From: Oscillospiraceae bacterium | GTDB taxonomy: Bacteria; Bacillota; Clostridia; Oscillospirales; Ruminococcaceae | Direction of reading: 5' to 3' | Assembly (NCBI GenBank): GCA_017481565.1 | Contig: JAFUOZ010000033.1 | Location: forward strand, 1 to 35,110 | DNA: 35,110 bases | Shown: piece by piece, positions 7,908 to 16,476 of the stretch | Layout of the letters: each line of letters opens with the position of its first letter | How positions within the stretch are numbered: position 1 is the stretch's first letter | Program-made: the position numbers and the translations under genes | The notes under the pieces: model-generated | Database searches by the model: none | Told to the model about the DNA's origin: nothing | What the model saw: only the letters and a program-made list of their open reading frames with translations

Positions 7908-8225
7908 ATGCAGATCAAAAACAAAAATATTTTCCTGAGCGTTTTTTCCTTAGGTCTGATATCCGCTTTGGAAAACGATGCCCTTACCCCCGAAGAATGT
8001 GAGGTATTGCTGTTTAATCCTTATATGTTACATATTCTTGAAAAAACGGGAATGGATAACACAATAACCGATATTATCCATAAAGGCAGTGAGCTTGATG
8101 ACATAAATAGACTTGTCCCCGATGCATACAAGCCTGCTTTAACGGAGATGAAGGATGAAATATTATTATATATAAAGAATCATGATACTATAGAATATCC
8201 TATAGAGCGATATTTTGATAATTAA
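7908..8225 (+). CDS. Small conserved protein, DUF3969-like
   Basis: This 105-residue protein starts at an ATG preceded by an AAAAGGAGT ribosome site. It appears helical, beginning FLSVFSLGLISALENDALTPEECEVLLFNPYMLHILE and ending YPIERYFDN. The pattern of an N-terminal helix, 'LTPEECE' and 'LFNPY' recalls DUF3969, small proteins of unknown role often found beside toxin or polymorphic immunity genes; this is from memory and unconfirmed. It is 33 bases downstream of the nucleotidyltransferase-GNAT gene and is probably cotranscribed with it. No catalytic motif is evident. Confidence 0.6.
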   Translation: MQIKNKNIFLSVFSLGLISALENDALTPEECEVLLFNPYMLHILEKTGMDNTITDIIHKGSELDDINRLVPDAYKPALTEMKDEILLYIKNHDTIEYPIERYFDN

Positions 8226-8250
8226 GGCAAACTATATTCATTTTTACGAA

Positions 8251-8290
8251 AGGAGGATATGCTTATTTTACATAAGCATACATAACCATG
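8251..8290 (+). promoter_or_regulatory. Ribosome site separated from cellulase start by a hairpin
   Basis: A strong AGGAGG (8251-8256) lies 31 bases before the ATG at 8288, much too far for direct use. The intervening bases form a perfect 9-bp stem, TATGCTTAT (8258-8266) with ATAAGCATA (8272-8280), around loop TTTAC. Folding the stem out leaves the ribosome site about eight bases from the start. An ATG at 8259 is ideally spaced from AGGAGG and opens an eight-codon frame (MLILHKHT) that stops two bases before the real start. Translation could thus be switched between a leader peptide and the cellulase. Confidence 0.55.
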
Positions 8291-10363
8291 AACAAACAGA
8301 AAAAAGCAGCCATTGCGGCATTTATCATTTCAGCGTCGGTATTTTCAGCCTGCGGAGAAGCAGCCGAAGAAACTCCCTCTGCCGAAACAACAGCCGCTCC
8401 CTCCATAACCGATGAAAAAAATTCAGAGGATAGTGAGGAAACAACAGCAGACGCTTTCGGCGGTGATTACGATCCCTTTGCCGATGATTATGACCCATAC
8501 GGCGGCAGCGGTGCTTTTACGGTAACTGTAACTCATACTGCCGATGAAACAGAGGCTTTATCTGCTGAAACCGATGCTCCCGAAACAGCTGTATCAGAGG
8601 AAAATACCCATGGCGGAACAGTTACACAGACTCAGATACAGACAGAAGCCGATAATGCCCCTGCGGCTTCGGACGGTTCGTCAAAGGATAAAAAATCCGA
8701 TAAAAAGTCTGATAAAAAAGCCTCCTCGGAGATAGCTCTTGAGCTTAATACATCAAACTCATGGGACAACGGCTCGGATAAATTCATTCAGCTTGACGCT
8801 GTTATCACAAACAATTCCGATTCTGTTGTAAACGGCTGGAAGGTAACCGTAAAGGCTGACAGCGGCGTTACCGTGGATCAGTCATGGAACTGCAATATCG
8901 AACAGAACGGCGGTACGCTCACCTTTACTCCTGTGGACTACAATAAAAATATCGACCCGAATCAGAATACTACCTTCGGTCTGATCTTGAAAAATGCAGG
9001 AAATGTAGATCCTGCCAAGGCTACTGTTGCGGCAGGCGCATTCACAGCGGCCGGTGCCGCAGGCGGCGGAAATAACAACAAGAACAATAATAACAACAAT
9101 AATAACAATAACAACGGCGGAGCGGCTGCACGAAAGAACAAGGATATCCCCAAGCCTACAACAGATGACTGGCTCCATACAGACGGAAGCAAAATATATG
9201 ACAGCAAGGGTAAGGAGGTATGGCTCACAGGTATCAACTGGTTCGGCTACAACACAGGTACAAACACCTTTGACGGTCTCTGGACCTGCGACCTGGACAG
9301 CTCTCTTGAGGCTATTGCAGACAGAGGCTTCAATCTGCTGAGAATACCTATCTCCGCTGAGCTTATCAATTCATGGGCAGACGAAAATTATCCTACCGCT
9401 AATTTCAATCAGGCGACCAATTCATATCTTGTGGGAATGAACAGTCTCGAAATTTTTGATTATGTGGTTGATATGTGCCGTGCAAACGGTATCAAGATAA
9501 TGATAGATATCCACAGTGCAGAGACTGACGCAAGCGGTCACATGAAAAATGTATGGTACACGGGAAAGGTATCGGAAGAGGATTTCCTTGACTCGCTGGG
9601 CTGGATGGCTGAGCGTTATAAGAAGGACGATACCATTATCGCCTATGACCTGAAAAATGAACCTCACGGAAAGGCAAACGAAAATCCCAGAGCAAAATGG
9701 GATGATTCAAAGGACGATGACAACTGGAAATATATTGCCGAAAAGGCGGCAAAGCGTGTTCTTGACAAGAATCCAAACGTGCTTATCATGGTTGAGGGTA
9801 TTGAGATATATCCCAAGGATATCAAGTCAAACGGCGATTTTTCGTCAACCAATATGGGCGACTACCACTGCACATGGTGGGGCGGCAATTTAAGAGGTGT
9901 AAAGGACAATCCCGTTGATCTGGGCAAGTATCAGAACAAGCTGGTTTATTCTCCTCATGATTACGGTCCTACCGTATATCAGCAGCCATGGTTCAGCGGT
10001 GATTATACATACGAAAGCCTTTATGATGATGTATGGCATGACAACTGGCTTTATATCAAGGAGGATAATATCGCTCCCCTGCTTATCGGCGAATGGGGCG
10101 GCTTTATGAGAGACCCTAACCTTAAATGGATGACCTATTTAAGACAGCTTATCAAGGAGCATAAATTACATCATACCTTCTGGTGCTTCAACTCCAATTC
10201 GGGCGATACAGGCGGTCTGGTGCTTGATGACTTCACCACATGGGACGAGGATAAATACAAGTTTGTCAAGGAGGTACTCTGGCAGCAGGACGGCAAATTC
10301 GTCGGTCTTGACCATGAAATACCTCTGGGAAGCAACGGTATTACCTTAAGCGAGGCAGACTGA
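8288..10363 (+). CDS. GH5 endoglucanase lipoprotein with CBM2-like domain
   Basis: This 691-residue secreted beta-glucanase has a signal peptide ending in a lipobox-like VFSAC (Cys21), so it is probably anchored on the outer face of the membrane. A Thr/Ala/Asp-rich spacer follows to about 145. A CBM2-like cellulose-binding domain spans about 148-258 ([32 protein letters not shown]). A Gly/Asn linker with long Asn runs (about 260-280) leads to the GH5 domain (about 286-680). Acid/base Glu458 lies in YDLKNEPHG and nucleophile Glu602 in [23 protein letters not shown] and DIHS fit the GH5 barrel. The product should cut cellulose or related beta-1,4-glucans at the cell surface. The start is chosen for the intact signal peptide. 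An AraC regulator follows 16 bases later. Confidence 0.9.
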   Translation: MNKQKKAAIAAFIISASVFSACGEAAEETPSAETTAAPSITDEKNSEDSEETTADAFGGDYDPFADDYDPYGGSGAFTVTVTHTADETEALSAETDAPETAVSEENTHGGTVTQTQIQTEADNAPAASDGSSKDKKSDKKSDKKASSEIALELNTSNSWDNGSDKFIQLDAVITNNSDSVVNGWKVTVKADSGVTVDQSWNCNIEQNGGTLTFTPVDYNKNIDPNQNTTFGLILKNAGNVDPAKATVAAGAFTAAGAAGGGNNNKNNNNNNNNNNNGGAAARKNKDIPKPTTDDWLHTDGSKIYDSKGKEVWLTGINWFGYNTGTNTFDGLWTCDLDSSLEAIADRGFNLLRIPISAELINSWADENYPTANFNQATNSYLVGMNSLEIFDYVVDMCRANGIKIMIDIHSAETDASGHMKNVWYTGKVSEEDFLDSLGWMAERYKKDDTIIAYDLKNEPHGKANENPRAKWDDSKDDDNWKYIAEKAAKRVLDKNPNVLIMVEGIEIYPKDIKSNGDFSSTNMGDYHCTWWGGNLRGVKDNPVDLGKYQNKLVYSPHDYGPTVYQQPWFSGDYTYESLYDDVWHDNWLYIKEDNIAPLLIGEWGGFMRDPNLKWMTYLRQLIKEHKLHHTFWCFNSNSGDTGGLVLDDFTTWDEDKYKFVKEVLWQQDGKFVGLDHEIPLGSNGITLSEAD

Positions 10364-10379
10364 ACAGGGAGAAGCTCAA

Positions 10380-11204
10380 ATGAATAACGATCCCTTTAAA
10401 TACTCTGTAAAAACCGATAAGGGCGAAAGGATATCCCCCTCCCTTGCTGTGATATATGCAGGGCATCAGAAATGCGAGCCTTGTCACAGCTGGGGCAGCG
10501 GTATCCGCTCCCATTATGTACTGCATTATGTTGTATCGGGAAAGGGCAGCTACTGTGCAGACGGAATGACCTATGAGCTTGGTAAGGGAGACTGCTTTCT
10601 TATATATCCCTCAGCGGAAATATCCTACAGGGCAGACAGCCTTGACCCGTGGGAATGTTACTGGGTCAACTTTTCGGGCAGCGATGCGGATTATCTTATA
10701 GGCAGAACAGGATTTTCACATAAATCCCCTGTTCTTGCGAATTGCAGCGAAAAACTCCCCCTGCTTATGGAGGAGCTTTTAAAGAACAGCGGCGGTGCAG
10801 ACTATGAAAACCTGCGCATGACGGGATATATGTATCTGATACTGTCGCTGCTTATGGAATATCCTGACAGGGAAAAGGAAAAGGATATTCTTTCGGACGC
10901 CTGCAGATTTATAAAAAGCAGTTATCATCTTCCTGTTTCGGTGGAGGATATCGCCGCTGCTGCAGGGGTCTCACGTTCTACACTGTTCCGTTCCTTTAAA
11001 GCGGAAAAGGGAATATCCCCTATTGAATATCTTACCGATATACGCATTGCAAAGGCTGAAAAGCTTCTTGAACAGACCGATATATCCATAAGCGCAATTT
11101 CACGAAGTGTAGGGTATGAGGATAATCTTTATTTCTCCCGTGTATTCGGCAAAAAAACGGGGTTGTCTCCTACCGAATACAGAAGCAGCAGTAAACCGAG
11201 GTGA
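10380..11204 (+). CDS. AraC-family transcriptional regulator
   Basis: This 274-residue protein has an N-terminal cupin-type ligand domain (about 30-140: LHYVVSGKGSYCADGM, GDCFLIYPS, YWVNFSG) and a C-terminal AraC double helix-turn-helix (about 180-270: VEDIAAAAGVSRSTLFRSFK and ISRSVGYEDNLYFSRVFGKKTGLSPTEY). Such proteins usually bind a sugar and activate a neighbouring catabolic gene. Its position directly after the cellulase, in the same transcript, suggests control of cellulase or oligosaccharide use. The ATG follows GGGAGAAG. Its stop TGA lies a few bases before the next start. Confidence 0.88.
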   Translation: MNNDPFKYSVKTDKGERISPSLAVIYAGHQKCEPCHSWGSGIRSHYVLHYVVSGKGSYCADGMTYELGKGDCFLIYPSAEISYRADSLDPWECYWVNFSGSDADYLIGRTGFSHKSPVLANCSEKLPLLMEELLKNSGGADYENLRMTGYMYLILSLLMEYPDREKEKDILSDACRFIKSSYHLPVSVEDIAAAAGVSRSTLFRSFKAEKGISPIEYLTDIRIAKAEKLLEQTDISISAISRSVGYEDNLYFSRVFGKKTGLSPTEYRSSSKPR

Positions 11205-11208
11205 TATA

Positions 11209-11676
11209 ATGAAAGTGATTTTTCTTGACATTGACGGTGTTCTCAATTATGAGGGCTGTCCTGTCATGATAAACGGGATATATTTCGTTGACGATGAAAG
11301 GATAAAGCTGCTGAAAAGTATCATAGACAGAACGGGTGCAAGGATCGTTCTGTCATCAACATGGCGCTACGGCAAATTTTTAAAGGACGACTCTCCCCGT
11401 GAATACAGGCTTTTCAAAAGGCTGAAAAAACGCCTTGAAGAACATGAAATATTTATCACATCGTATACACCTGTTTTTGACTATGAGGGACGTGCCTACA
11501 GAGGTGATGAGATCTCCGCATGGCTTGAAGGCTGGAAAGGTAATGCGGTGGAAAGCTTTGTTATCTTGGATGATAATAACGATATAGAGCCTTATTCCGA
11601 TCATCTTATACAGACCTCATGGCAAACGGGACTTACCTCTGAGGACGTTGAAAAGGCAGTCATGGCACTTGAATGA
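11209..11676 (+). CDS. HAD-like hydrolase (Swiss-army-knife HAD type)
   Basis: This 155-residue protein carries the HAD motifs: nucleophile Asp in VIFLDIDGVLN near the N-terminus, motif II Ser/Thr in VLSSTWR, and the acidic motif in FVILDDNNDIEP. The compact form with 'SSTWR' recalls the HAD domain named after Swiss-army-knife RNA-repair proteins, here on its own. It is likely a phosphatase of unknown substrate. ATG 11209 is chosen because the motif starts four residues later and a GAGGTG site lies just upstream, overlapping the AraC stop; a start further upstream would only read through the AraC C-terminus out of frame. Confidence 0.82.
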   Translation: MKVIFLDIDGVLNYEGCPVMINGIYFVDDERIKLLKSIIDRTGARIVLSSTWRYGKFLKDDSPREYRLFKRLKKRLEEHEIFITSYTPVFDYEGRAYRGDEISAWLEGWKGNAVESFVILDDNNDIEPYSDHLIQTSWQTGLTSEDVEKAVMALE

Positions 11677-11688
11677 AAGGATATTTAT

Positions 11689-12429
11689 ATGAATAAATGG
11701 CATGAGGACCTTACCAATATAGCATATAGAAAAAGCTATATTGACGGTTTTGAAAAATACTGCAATGAGGTTTTCTCCGAGGGTGTTTATGAGGAATACT
11801 GTACTGTGCAGGCAGGTCACGGATATACTTTAAAATATCGGCTCTGTACCAAATACGTAACCGATATAAAGGTGAAGGAATGCTCGGAATATGAGCTTTA
11901 TTCCCCTGACGGCAGAAAAATATTCAGCTATAACGCTCCCGAAAGTACACTTCATACAGTGACGGAAATAAACGGTACTCTGTATTATATCTATAATGAT
12001 AATCTTTACGGATATAATGTGCTGCAGCTTTCCGATATGGCAGAATACCGCTATTTTCCTAAGGCTTCAGATTCATTCGGTGCATATCCCGTAAGGCAGG
12101 ATTATGAGGAAACTTTTATATGGACTGAGATTTTCTATAATCCCGATAATCATATTATGGCGGTGCACGGCTGCTACTGGGCGTCACCCTATGAGGTCAT
12201 GCTCTATCATATTCCCGATATTATGAAGCCCTTTGACGCTATAGGCTGTCCGAGGGAATATTCGGGATATCAGTACTATGATACAGCAGATAAAGAGCCT
12301 GTTATTTGGAATGGAAATGAGCTGATAATAAACTACTGTGAGGCGTACGCCGATGAAACGGATTTTCCGTCGGGACAGCTTGTTTTTACAGAAGAGGAAT
12401 ACATGAAGTTTATGTACAGAATTATATAA
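11689..12429 (+). CDS. Conserved-looking protein of unknown function
   Basis: This 246-residue protein is unrecognised. It has no signal peptide or membrane helix. It is rich in Tyr and beta-type repeats of the form 'ELYSPDGRKIFSY', 'TEINGTLYYIYNDNLYGYNVLQL', 'GCYWASPYEVMLYHI' and 'EPVIWNGNELIINYCE', which suggest a small beta-propeller or beta-sandwich. It follows the HAD gene by 12 bases and ends eleven bases before a strong terminator, so it closes the cellulase transcript. It may be an immunity-like or scaffold protein; no catalytic residues can be named. Confidence 0.6.
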   Translation: MNKWHEDLTNIAYRKSYIDGFEKYCNEVFSEGVYEEYCTVQAGHGYTLKYRLCTKYVTDIKVKECSEYELYSPDGRKIFSYNAPESTLHTVTEINGTLYYIYNDNLYGYNVLQLSDMAEYRYFPKASDSFGAYPVRQDYEETFIWTEIFYNPDNHIMAVHGCYWASPYEVMLYHIPDIMKPFDAIGCPREYSGYQYYDTADKEPVIWNGNELIINYCEAYADETDFPSGQLVFTEEEYMKFMYRII

Positions 12430-12435
12430 AATAAG

Positions 12436-12480
12436 AAAAAGGGCGTAAAAAGCTTATATTTGCTTTTTACGCCCTTTTTT
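12436..12480 (+). terminator. Strong intrinsic terminator, usable on both strands
   Basis: A perfect 13-bp stem, GGGCGTAAAAAGC (12441-12453) with GCTTTTTACGCCC (12462-12474), has an 8-base loop and is flanked by five A's before and six T's after. It closes the cellulase operon; the A-run also makes it functional for the minus-strand GNAT gene. Confidence 0.9.
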
Positions 12481-12496
12481 CAGCCAAAATAATTAC

Positions 12497-12584
12497 GGAA
12501 GCACTGTTCAAAGCCGCAGGCATCGTTTCAGACCCACGAAAAGACTTTACTGAGAGGGTCTTGAAACGATTTGAACAGCGATTT
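12497..12584. repeat. Structured repeat, copy A (three-way junction fold)
   Basis: Outer stem P1 pairs CTGTTCAAA (12504-12512) with TTTGAACAG (12570-12578). A mini-hairpin GCC-GCA-GGC (12513-12521) branches off. Stem P2 pairs TCGTTTC (12523-12529) with GAAACGA (12563-12569), then has a one-base T bulge, then AGACCC (12530-12535) with GGGTCT (12556-12561). The apical loop is 20 bases (12536-12555) and holds ACGAAAA and ACTGAG. The copy at 25130-25226 has the same plan with different paired bases. It lies between a terminator and the stop of the GNAT gene. It could be a structured RNA, a REP-like palindrome or a MITE; the strand is undecided. Confidence 0.75.
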
Positions 12585-12585
12585 C

Positions 12586-13077
12586 TTATGATTCCTTACC
12601 CTCATCGTTTCCGAAGAAAAGCTTCATTGACATATATATAGACTTATCCTCGGCAAAGCCTGTTTTCTTATAAAGAGGATAACCGCATTTTGTGGAGCGG
12701 AGCTCGATATATGAAAGATCCCATTTTGAACCGTCATCTATAGCCATTTGCACAAGATGCTCCCCTATTCCCATTCTGCGATATTCGGGAAGAGTAAACA
12801 CATTCATAAGTGTTCCTGTCTTTCCCGTTATGAAAAGCGGACTTGCAGGCTTATTCACAAGTACAAAGAAAACACAGCCTGCAGGTTTTCCGTCACTTTC
12901 GGCAAGATATACAACAATATCCCTGTTGAGATGCTCCTGAAAATATCCGTAAAGCTGAGAGTTTATCTTATCTGACATTTCCTTTTCCATATCGGGATGT
13001 GTTTCATTAAGATAACCCATTCGCAGCATTATTATAGTTTCCATATCCGAGGGCTGTGCTTTTCTGTATGTAATCAT
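12586..13077 (-). CDS. GNAT-family N-acetyltransferase
   Basis: This 163-residue acetyltransferase begins MITYRKAQPSDMETIIMLR. The acetyl-CoA loop is FTLPEYRRMGIGEHLVQMA, followed by the beta-strand YIELRSTKCGYPLYKKTGFAED. ATG 13077 is preferred over one 63 bases upstream because it follows an AAGGAAAG site and gives the standard GNAT N-terminus. It is a single gene on the minus strand, ending at structured repeat copy A. The substrate (amino group of a protein, metabolite or drug) cannot be deduced. Confidence 0.88.
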   Translation of the reverse strand: MITYRKAQPSDMETIIMLRMGYLNETHPDMEKEMSDKINSQLYGYFQEHLNRDIVVYLAESDGKPAGCVFFVLVNKPASPLFITGKTGTLMNVFTLPEYRRMGIGEHLVQMAIDDGSKWDLSYIELRSTKCGYPLYKKTGFAEDKSIYMSMKLFFGNDEGKES

Positions 13078-13239
13078 TTTATCACTTTCCTTTATTTTTA
13101 TTTCTCTGTATATTTTATCATTATACGGCTCGCTTGTCAATATCCCGAAATAAAAAATTATTTCTTAAAAACAAGCTGATTTATCATCATTTACAAAAAA
13201 CAATTCACAAAAAAAAATAATTATGCGAACCCGTTCGTA

Positions 13240-13268
13240 TTGTTAATTCATTTTTCATGTGCTATAAT
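13240..13268 (+). promoter_or_regulatory. Promoter for the acidic/Sel1/Cys-rich genes
   Basis: TTGTTA at 13240-13245, a 17-base spacer, then TGC-TATAAT (extended -10) at 13263-13268. The first start codon is 13315 with a CGGAGGT site at 13301-13307. Confidence 0.75.
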
Positions 13269-13314
13269 ACATGCATAAAATACATAAAATCATGCTGAAA
13301 CGGAGGTATTATAA

Positions 13315-13740
13315 ATGAGCAGATTTACCGATGATGAGATCGAAGAGATCGTAAACAGACTTATGGAAGAGGATCATTCCGATGACGATGATATCACATC
13401 CGATTTTTATGAAACAGAACCGGAAGGCGATATGCTGGACGAATTCAAGGATATGAGCCGTGAATTTGATGAGCTGTTTTCCGATGACATAAAGGAAATT
13501 GCAGATGAATACGCAAAGCTTCTTAAGGATTATAAGGAATATACCGATATCTGCGGTGATGATATGGCTGATGATCCCGAATTTATCAGAAACGGCATCG
13601 CTATGAATAATCTGAGTACTCTTATGGGAATGTTCACCGAATATACAGGCAATATAAGCGGATTTCTTAAGGCAACAGCAAAGCTTGCAGATGAGGATAT
13701 AGTTGTTGAGCTTCCCGACGAAAATGATTCTGACCGATAA
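13315..13740 (+). CDS. Highly acidic protein, unknown function
   Basis: This 141-residue soluble protein is strongly acidic, especially at the N-terminus (DDEIEEIVNRLMEEDHSDDDD) and C-terminus (ELPDENDSD). A helical, coiled-coil-like centre is seen (EFDELFSDDIKEIADEYAKLLKDYKEY). No family is recognised. It is the first gene behind a good promoter and heads the set leading to the dynamin-like GTPases. A role as an adaptor or inhibitor acting on a basic partner is possible, but only as inference from charge. Confidence 0.65.
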   Translation: MSRFTDDEIEEIVNRLMEEDHSDDDDITSDFYETEPEGDMLDEFKDMSREFDELFSDDIKEIADEYAKLLKDYKEYTDICGDDMADDPEFIRNGIAMNNLSTLMGMFTEYTGNISGFLKATAKLADEDIVVELPDENDSDR

Positions 13741-13785
13741 AATCATGAGAAGCTGTATTTTATAAAAATGAAAGGAAGAATTATT

Positions 13786-14373
13786 ATGTCAGATGTTTTA
13801 ACAGGAAGATTCGGCACTGCGGAGCAGTATCGGAGATACGGAGAAGTTATTGATGCAAAAGACAGAACTCTTAAAGGAAAGGTAATGGCTAAGCTGGTAA
13901 AGGAAAACTTCATTCCCGCAATGTTCTGGCTTGGCTGCAGATATATGAATGAAAATGCAGATCAATTCGGCTTTCCGCAGGTGAATTGCCTTGATTATGA
14001 TGATATTTCATATATGTTTGAAAAAAATCCTAATTATATAAAGGGCGTAAAGCTTCTTAAACGTGCGGTCGACAAAGGATATATCCTTGCATATCCTGAG
14101 CTGGCTTTTGCTTACAGTAACGGAAGCGGTGTAAAGAAAAATCCGAAAACAGCTCTTTCCCTGCTGAATGATGCAATAAGCTGCTATCGCTCGGCTGAGA
14201 TAGACGAAAAATACAAAAATGAATTCGGCGCGCGGCTTTACACCGAAATGGGTGATATATATCACAGGGAATACGACGATTCGGGACGTGCACAGTTGTG
14301 TTATGAAAACGCTTTGTCCGTTGACGCTGACTATTTACCTGCGGTCTGGGGTCTGGATAATCTGAAAAGATGA
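13786..14373 (+). CDS. Sel1/TPR-like repeat protein
   Basis: This 195-residue alpha-helical protein has Sel1-like repeats: NYIKGVKLLKRAVDKGYILAYPELAFAYSNGSGVKKNPKTALSLLNDAI, then EMGDIYHREYDDSGRAQLCYENALSVDADYLPAVWGL. Sel1 proteins are scaffolds for protein complexes. ATG 13786 is preferred over ATG 13768 because AAAGGAAG at 13771-13778 is correctly spaced for it and would otherwise lie inside the coding region. It follows the acidic protein by 45 bases and precedes the Cys-rich gene by 12, so the three form an operon. Confidence 0.7.
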   Translation: MSDVLTGRFGTAEQYRRYGEVIDAKDRTLKGKVMAKLVKENFIPAMFWLGCRYMNENADQFGFPQVNCLDYDDISYMFEKNPNYIKGVKLLKRAVDKGYILAYPELAFAYSNGSGVKKNPKTALSLLNDAISCYRSAEIDEKYKNEFGARLYTEMGDIYHREYDDSGRAQLCYENALSVDADYLPAVWGLDNLKR

Positions 14374-14385
14374 GGAGGAGTAATT

Positions 14386-14625
14386 ATGGGTTCAATGGTG
14401 AGAAAAACTGTTAAGGCAGACTGGCCTGTATGCGCCTTCTGCAAATATTGGTATGATCCCGCAAATATGCATATCGCTCCGAAGGCTCCCAAAATGGATC
14501 AGTGGGAATATGACCGTACCGCATACTGCAAATGCCTGAGAAAAAATACCATGAAGGACGCCGGCGGCGGTGCAGGCTGCAGAGATTATGTATGCAAGAT
14601 ACCTCTTATGCTTGACAGGCACTGA
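14386..14625 (+). CDS. Small Cys-rich protein, probable metal binder
   Basis: This 79-residue basic protein has eight or so key residues in pattern C-x2-C (PVCAFCKYWYDP), C-x-C (YCKCLRK) and two later Cys (GCRDYVCK), like a small zinc ribbon. GGAGGAG just before the ATG supports the start. A 6-bp stem with a hexaloop (CTGATA/TATCAG, 14622-14639) overlaps the stop without a T-run, so it is not a convincing terminator, and readthrough into the dynamin genes is possible. The function is unknown. Confidence 0.6.
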   Translation: MGSMVRKTVKADWPVCAFCKYWYDPANMHIAPKAPKMDQWEYDRTAYCKCLRKNTMKDAGGGAGCRDYVCKIPLMLDRH

Positions 14626-14693
14626 TACGGTTTTATCAGATTTGTGCATAATCGCCCTTAATATTGTCGGATATTGAATATTTTTGGGTGATA

Positions 14694-14722
14694 TTGACAT
14701 TTTATATCAGATATGTTATAAT
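14694..14722 (+). promoter_or_regulatory. Consensus promoter of the dynamin-like operon
   Basis: TTGACA at 14694-14699, a 17-base spacer, and TG-T-TATAAT (extended -10) at 14717-14722. The -35 and -10 are both perfect matches. The first GTPase gene starts at 14761 with AAAGGA at 14747-14752. This promoter should be strong unless repressed. Confidence 0.85.
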
Positions 14723-14760
14723 AAATATGAAATCAATTCTTAACAGAAAGGATAATTCTT

Positions 14761-16476
14761 ATGAGTAAAAAAACAGTTTATTTAAACAGTCTTAATGAAC
14801 TTTCGGAAATTTCCGCAAGATACAATTCCGATTCGGATACAAAAGCCTTTTCCGATCGTATATCGGAAATAAACAGCTTTATGGTGACTACTCCGATCAT
14901 TGGTGAATTCAGCGCCGGAAAAAGCTCGATGATAAATTCTATGCTTGGCTGCAAGCTTCTTTCAACAAATATCAGACCCGAAACCGCAGTGCCCACTGAA
15001 ATCTACTACGGAAACAACCGTGTGACCGAATACAGACAGGGAAACACTTCCGTTTACAGCGTTGAGGAATTTGACAAGAAAGTCCTTGCGGCAGATGATA
15101 TTGATCTTGTTCAGATAGAATATGACAACGAGATACTGAAAAATGTAAGAGGCGTAAAGCTGGTGGATATGCCCGGCTTTAATTCGGGTATCGAACGTCA
15201 TAACAATGCTCTGGATAAATATCTTCCCACAAGTCTGGCATATATTCTGGCAGTTCCCGCAAATGCTCCCACGTTAAGAGAATCTGTAGTCAATTTTCTT
15301 AATGAGCTGAAAATCCATGAGGTGCCTGTTTATCTTGTTATCACAAAGGCAGATCAGGCTACATATAACGATCTGGAGCAGGCGGCAGAATCTCTGAAAA
15401 AGGAGCTGGAGCTTTATCTGGGAATAGACAATGCTCAGATAACATCTGTATGCTCACAGAAAAACGGCAATGTTGACGGCTTTGTAAAATTCCTGGAGGA
15501 TATACACAGCAAGTCGGATATGCTTTTTGACACATATTTCAAGAAAAAGATCACCGCAGACGCTGCTCCCCTTGCGGCATATCTTGAACGCCGTCTTAAA
15601 GCTGTCGATATGTCGGAGGAAGAGATCGATATAAAGATCGAGGAATTCAATCGTTCCATAGAAAAGCTTGAAAGCGATGTTGCCGACAGAAAGGCAGATT
15701 TTGCAAGACAGGCTGCGCGCGCTGTTGACAGGATAAATTCAAATGTACGGTCAAGTCTTGAAGCATCAAGTGAAAGTCTGGCAAATATGCTTAAGCAGGG
15801 TCTGGATATCAACAACAAGATAAACTATATCATAAGAAACTCGGTGACCTCGGGTATCAAGGCTGAGCTTGAACCTGCTATTGTCGCATTTGCCGACGGT
15901 ATTGAACAGTCAATAAATGTAAATGCTGTGGTAGTGCTGGATAACAGCAGCGACGAGGACAAGGAAAACGAAAAGGAATTAAGGGACAAGCTTTCTACTT
16001 CGGGTATGGCTATCGGCGGTGTTCTGGGAAGTACTCTTACCGAGTCAATAGCTTCTGTGCTTTCTACCTCAGCTATAGGTACTGCCGCAGGTGCTGCGGG
16101 ACTGGGTTCAACTCTGGGCGCACTTGCTGGTCCTCTCGGAATTGCTATCGGTGCTGCTATCGGTCTGGGAATAACCTCGCTGTTTGCAAAAAGGAAAAAC
16201 GAGGAAAGAACAGATAACGCAAGAAGCAAGGTAAACGCCGTTATCGAGCAGGCTATCACCGAGGCAGGCAATATCGTTGAGGGTGAGATAAAAGTCAGAG
16301 TAAATACTGTTTCCGAGCAGATCTCTGAGGAGATCAGGGAGCAGAAGGAACAGATACTTGCATCTCTTGAGGACGCAAAGCGTGAAAAGAAGCAGAAGGC
16401 AGACGAAGCCGCTGCTATCACAAATCAGCTTAACAACGATCTTGAAGCAGTAAGGAGAATCATCAATGAGCTGTGA
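14761..16476 (+). CDS. Dynamin-like GTPase 1 with hydrophobic paddle
   Basis: This 571-residue large GTPase has G1 GEFSAGKS (48-55), a G2 Thr around residues 75-79 (RPETAVPTE), G3 DMPG (136-139) and G4 TKAD (195-198). Helical stalk-like sequence follows (about 275-400: EEEIDIKIEEFNRSIEKLESD and onward). A long Gly/Ala-rich hydrophobic stretch (about 414-475) has two helical hairpin-like parts and could insert in a membrane like the paddle of bacterial dynamins. A charged C-terminal coiled coil ends LNNDLEAVRRIINEL. By family it should bind and remodel membranes in a GTP-dependent way. It is the first gene behind the 14694 promoter, and its end overlaps the start of GTPase 2 by 11 bases, which suggests coupled translation and a stoichiometric partner. 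Confidence 0.88.
   Translation: MSKKTVYLNSLNELSEISARYNSDSDTKAFSDRISEINSFMVTTPIIGEFSAGKSSMINSMLGCKLLSTNIRPETAVPTEIYYGNNRVTEYRQGNTSVYSVEEFDKKVLAADDIDLVQIEYDNEILKNVRGVKLVDMPGFNSGIERHNNALDKYLPTSLAYILAVPANAPTLRESVVNFLNELKIHEVPVYLVITKADQATYNDLEQAAESLKKELELYLGIDNAQITSVCSQKNGNVDGFVKFLEDIHSKSDMLFDTYFKKKITADAAPLAAYLERRLKAVDMSEEEIDIKIEEFNRSIEKLESDVADRKADFARQAARAVDRINSNVRSSLEASSESLANMLKQGLDINNKINYIIRNSVTSGIKAELEPAIVAFADGIEQSINVNAVVVLDNSSDEDKENEKELRDKLSTSGMAIGGVLGSTLTESIASVLSTSAIGTAAGAAGLGSTLGALAGPLGIAIGAAIGLGITSLFAKRKNEERTDNARSKVNAVIEQAITEAGNIVEGEIKVRVNTVSEQISEEIREQKEQILASLEDAKREKKQKADEAAAITNQLNNDLEAVRRIINEL

Noticed and set aside
8962..9237. Minus-strand ORF rich in Leu opposite the cellulase linker
   Set aside because: It is the mirror of the Asn-codon run in the GH5 protein, with no ribosome site; a low-complexity shadow.
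13315..13740. Acidic protein as a DNA-mimic anti-restriction or anti-CRISPR protein
   Set aside because: Only the charge suggests it; no motif or neighbouring restriction or CRISPR gene supports the idea.
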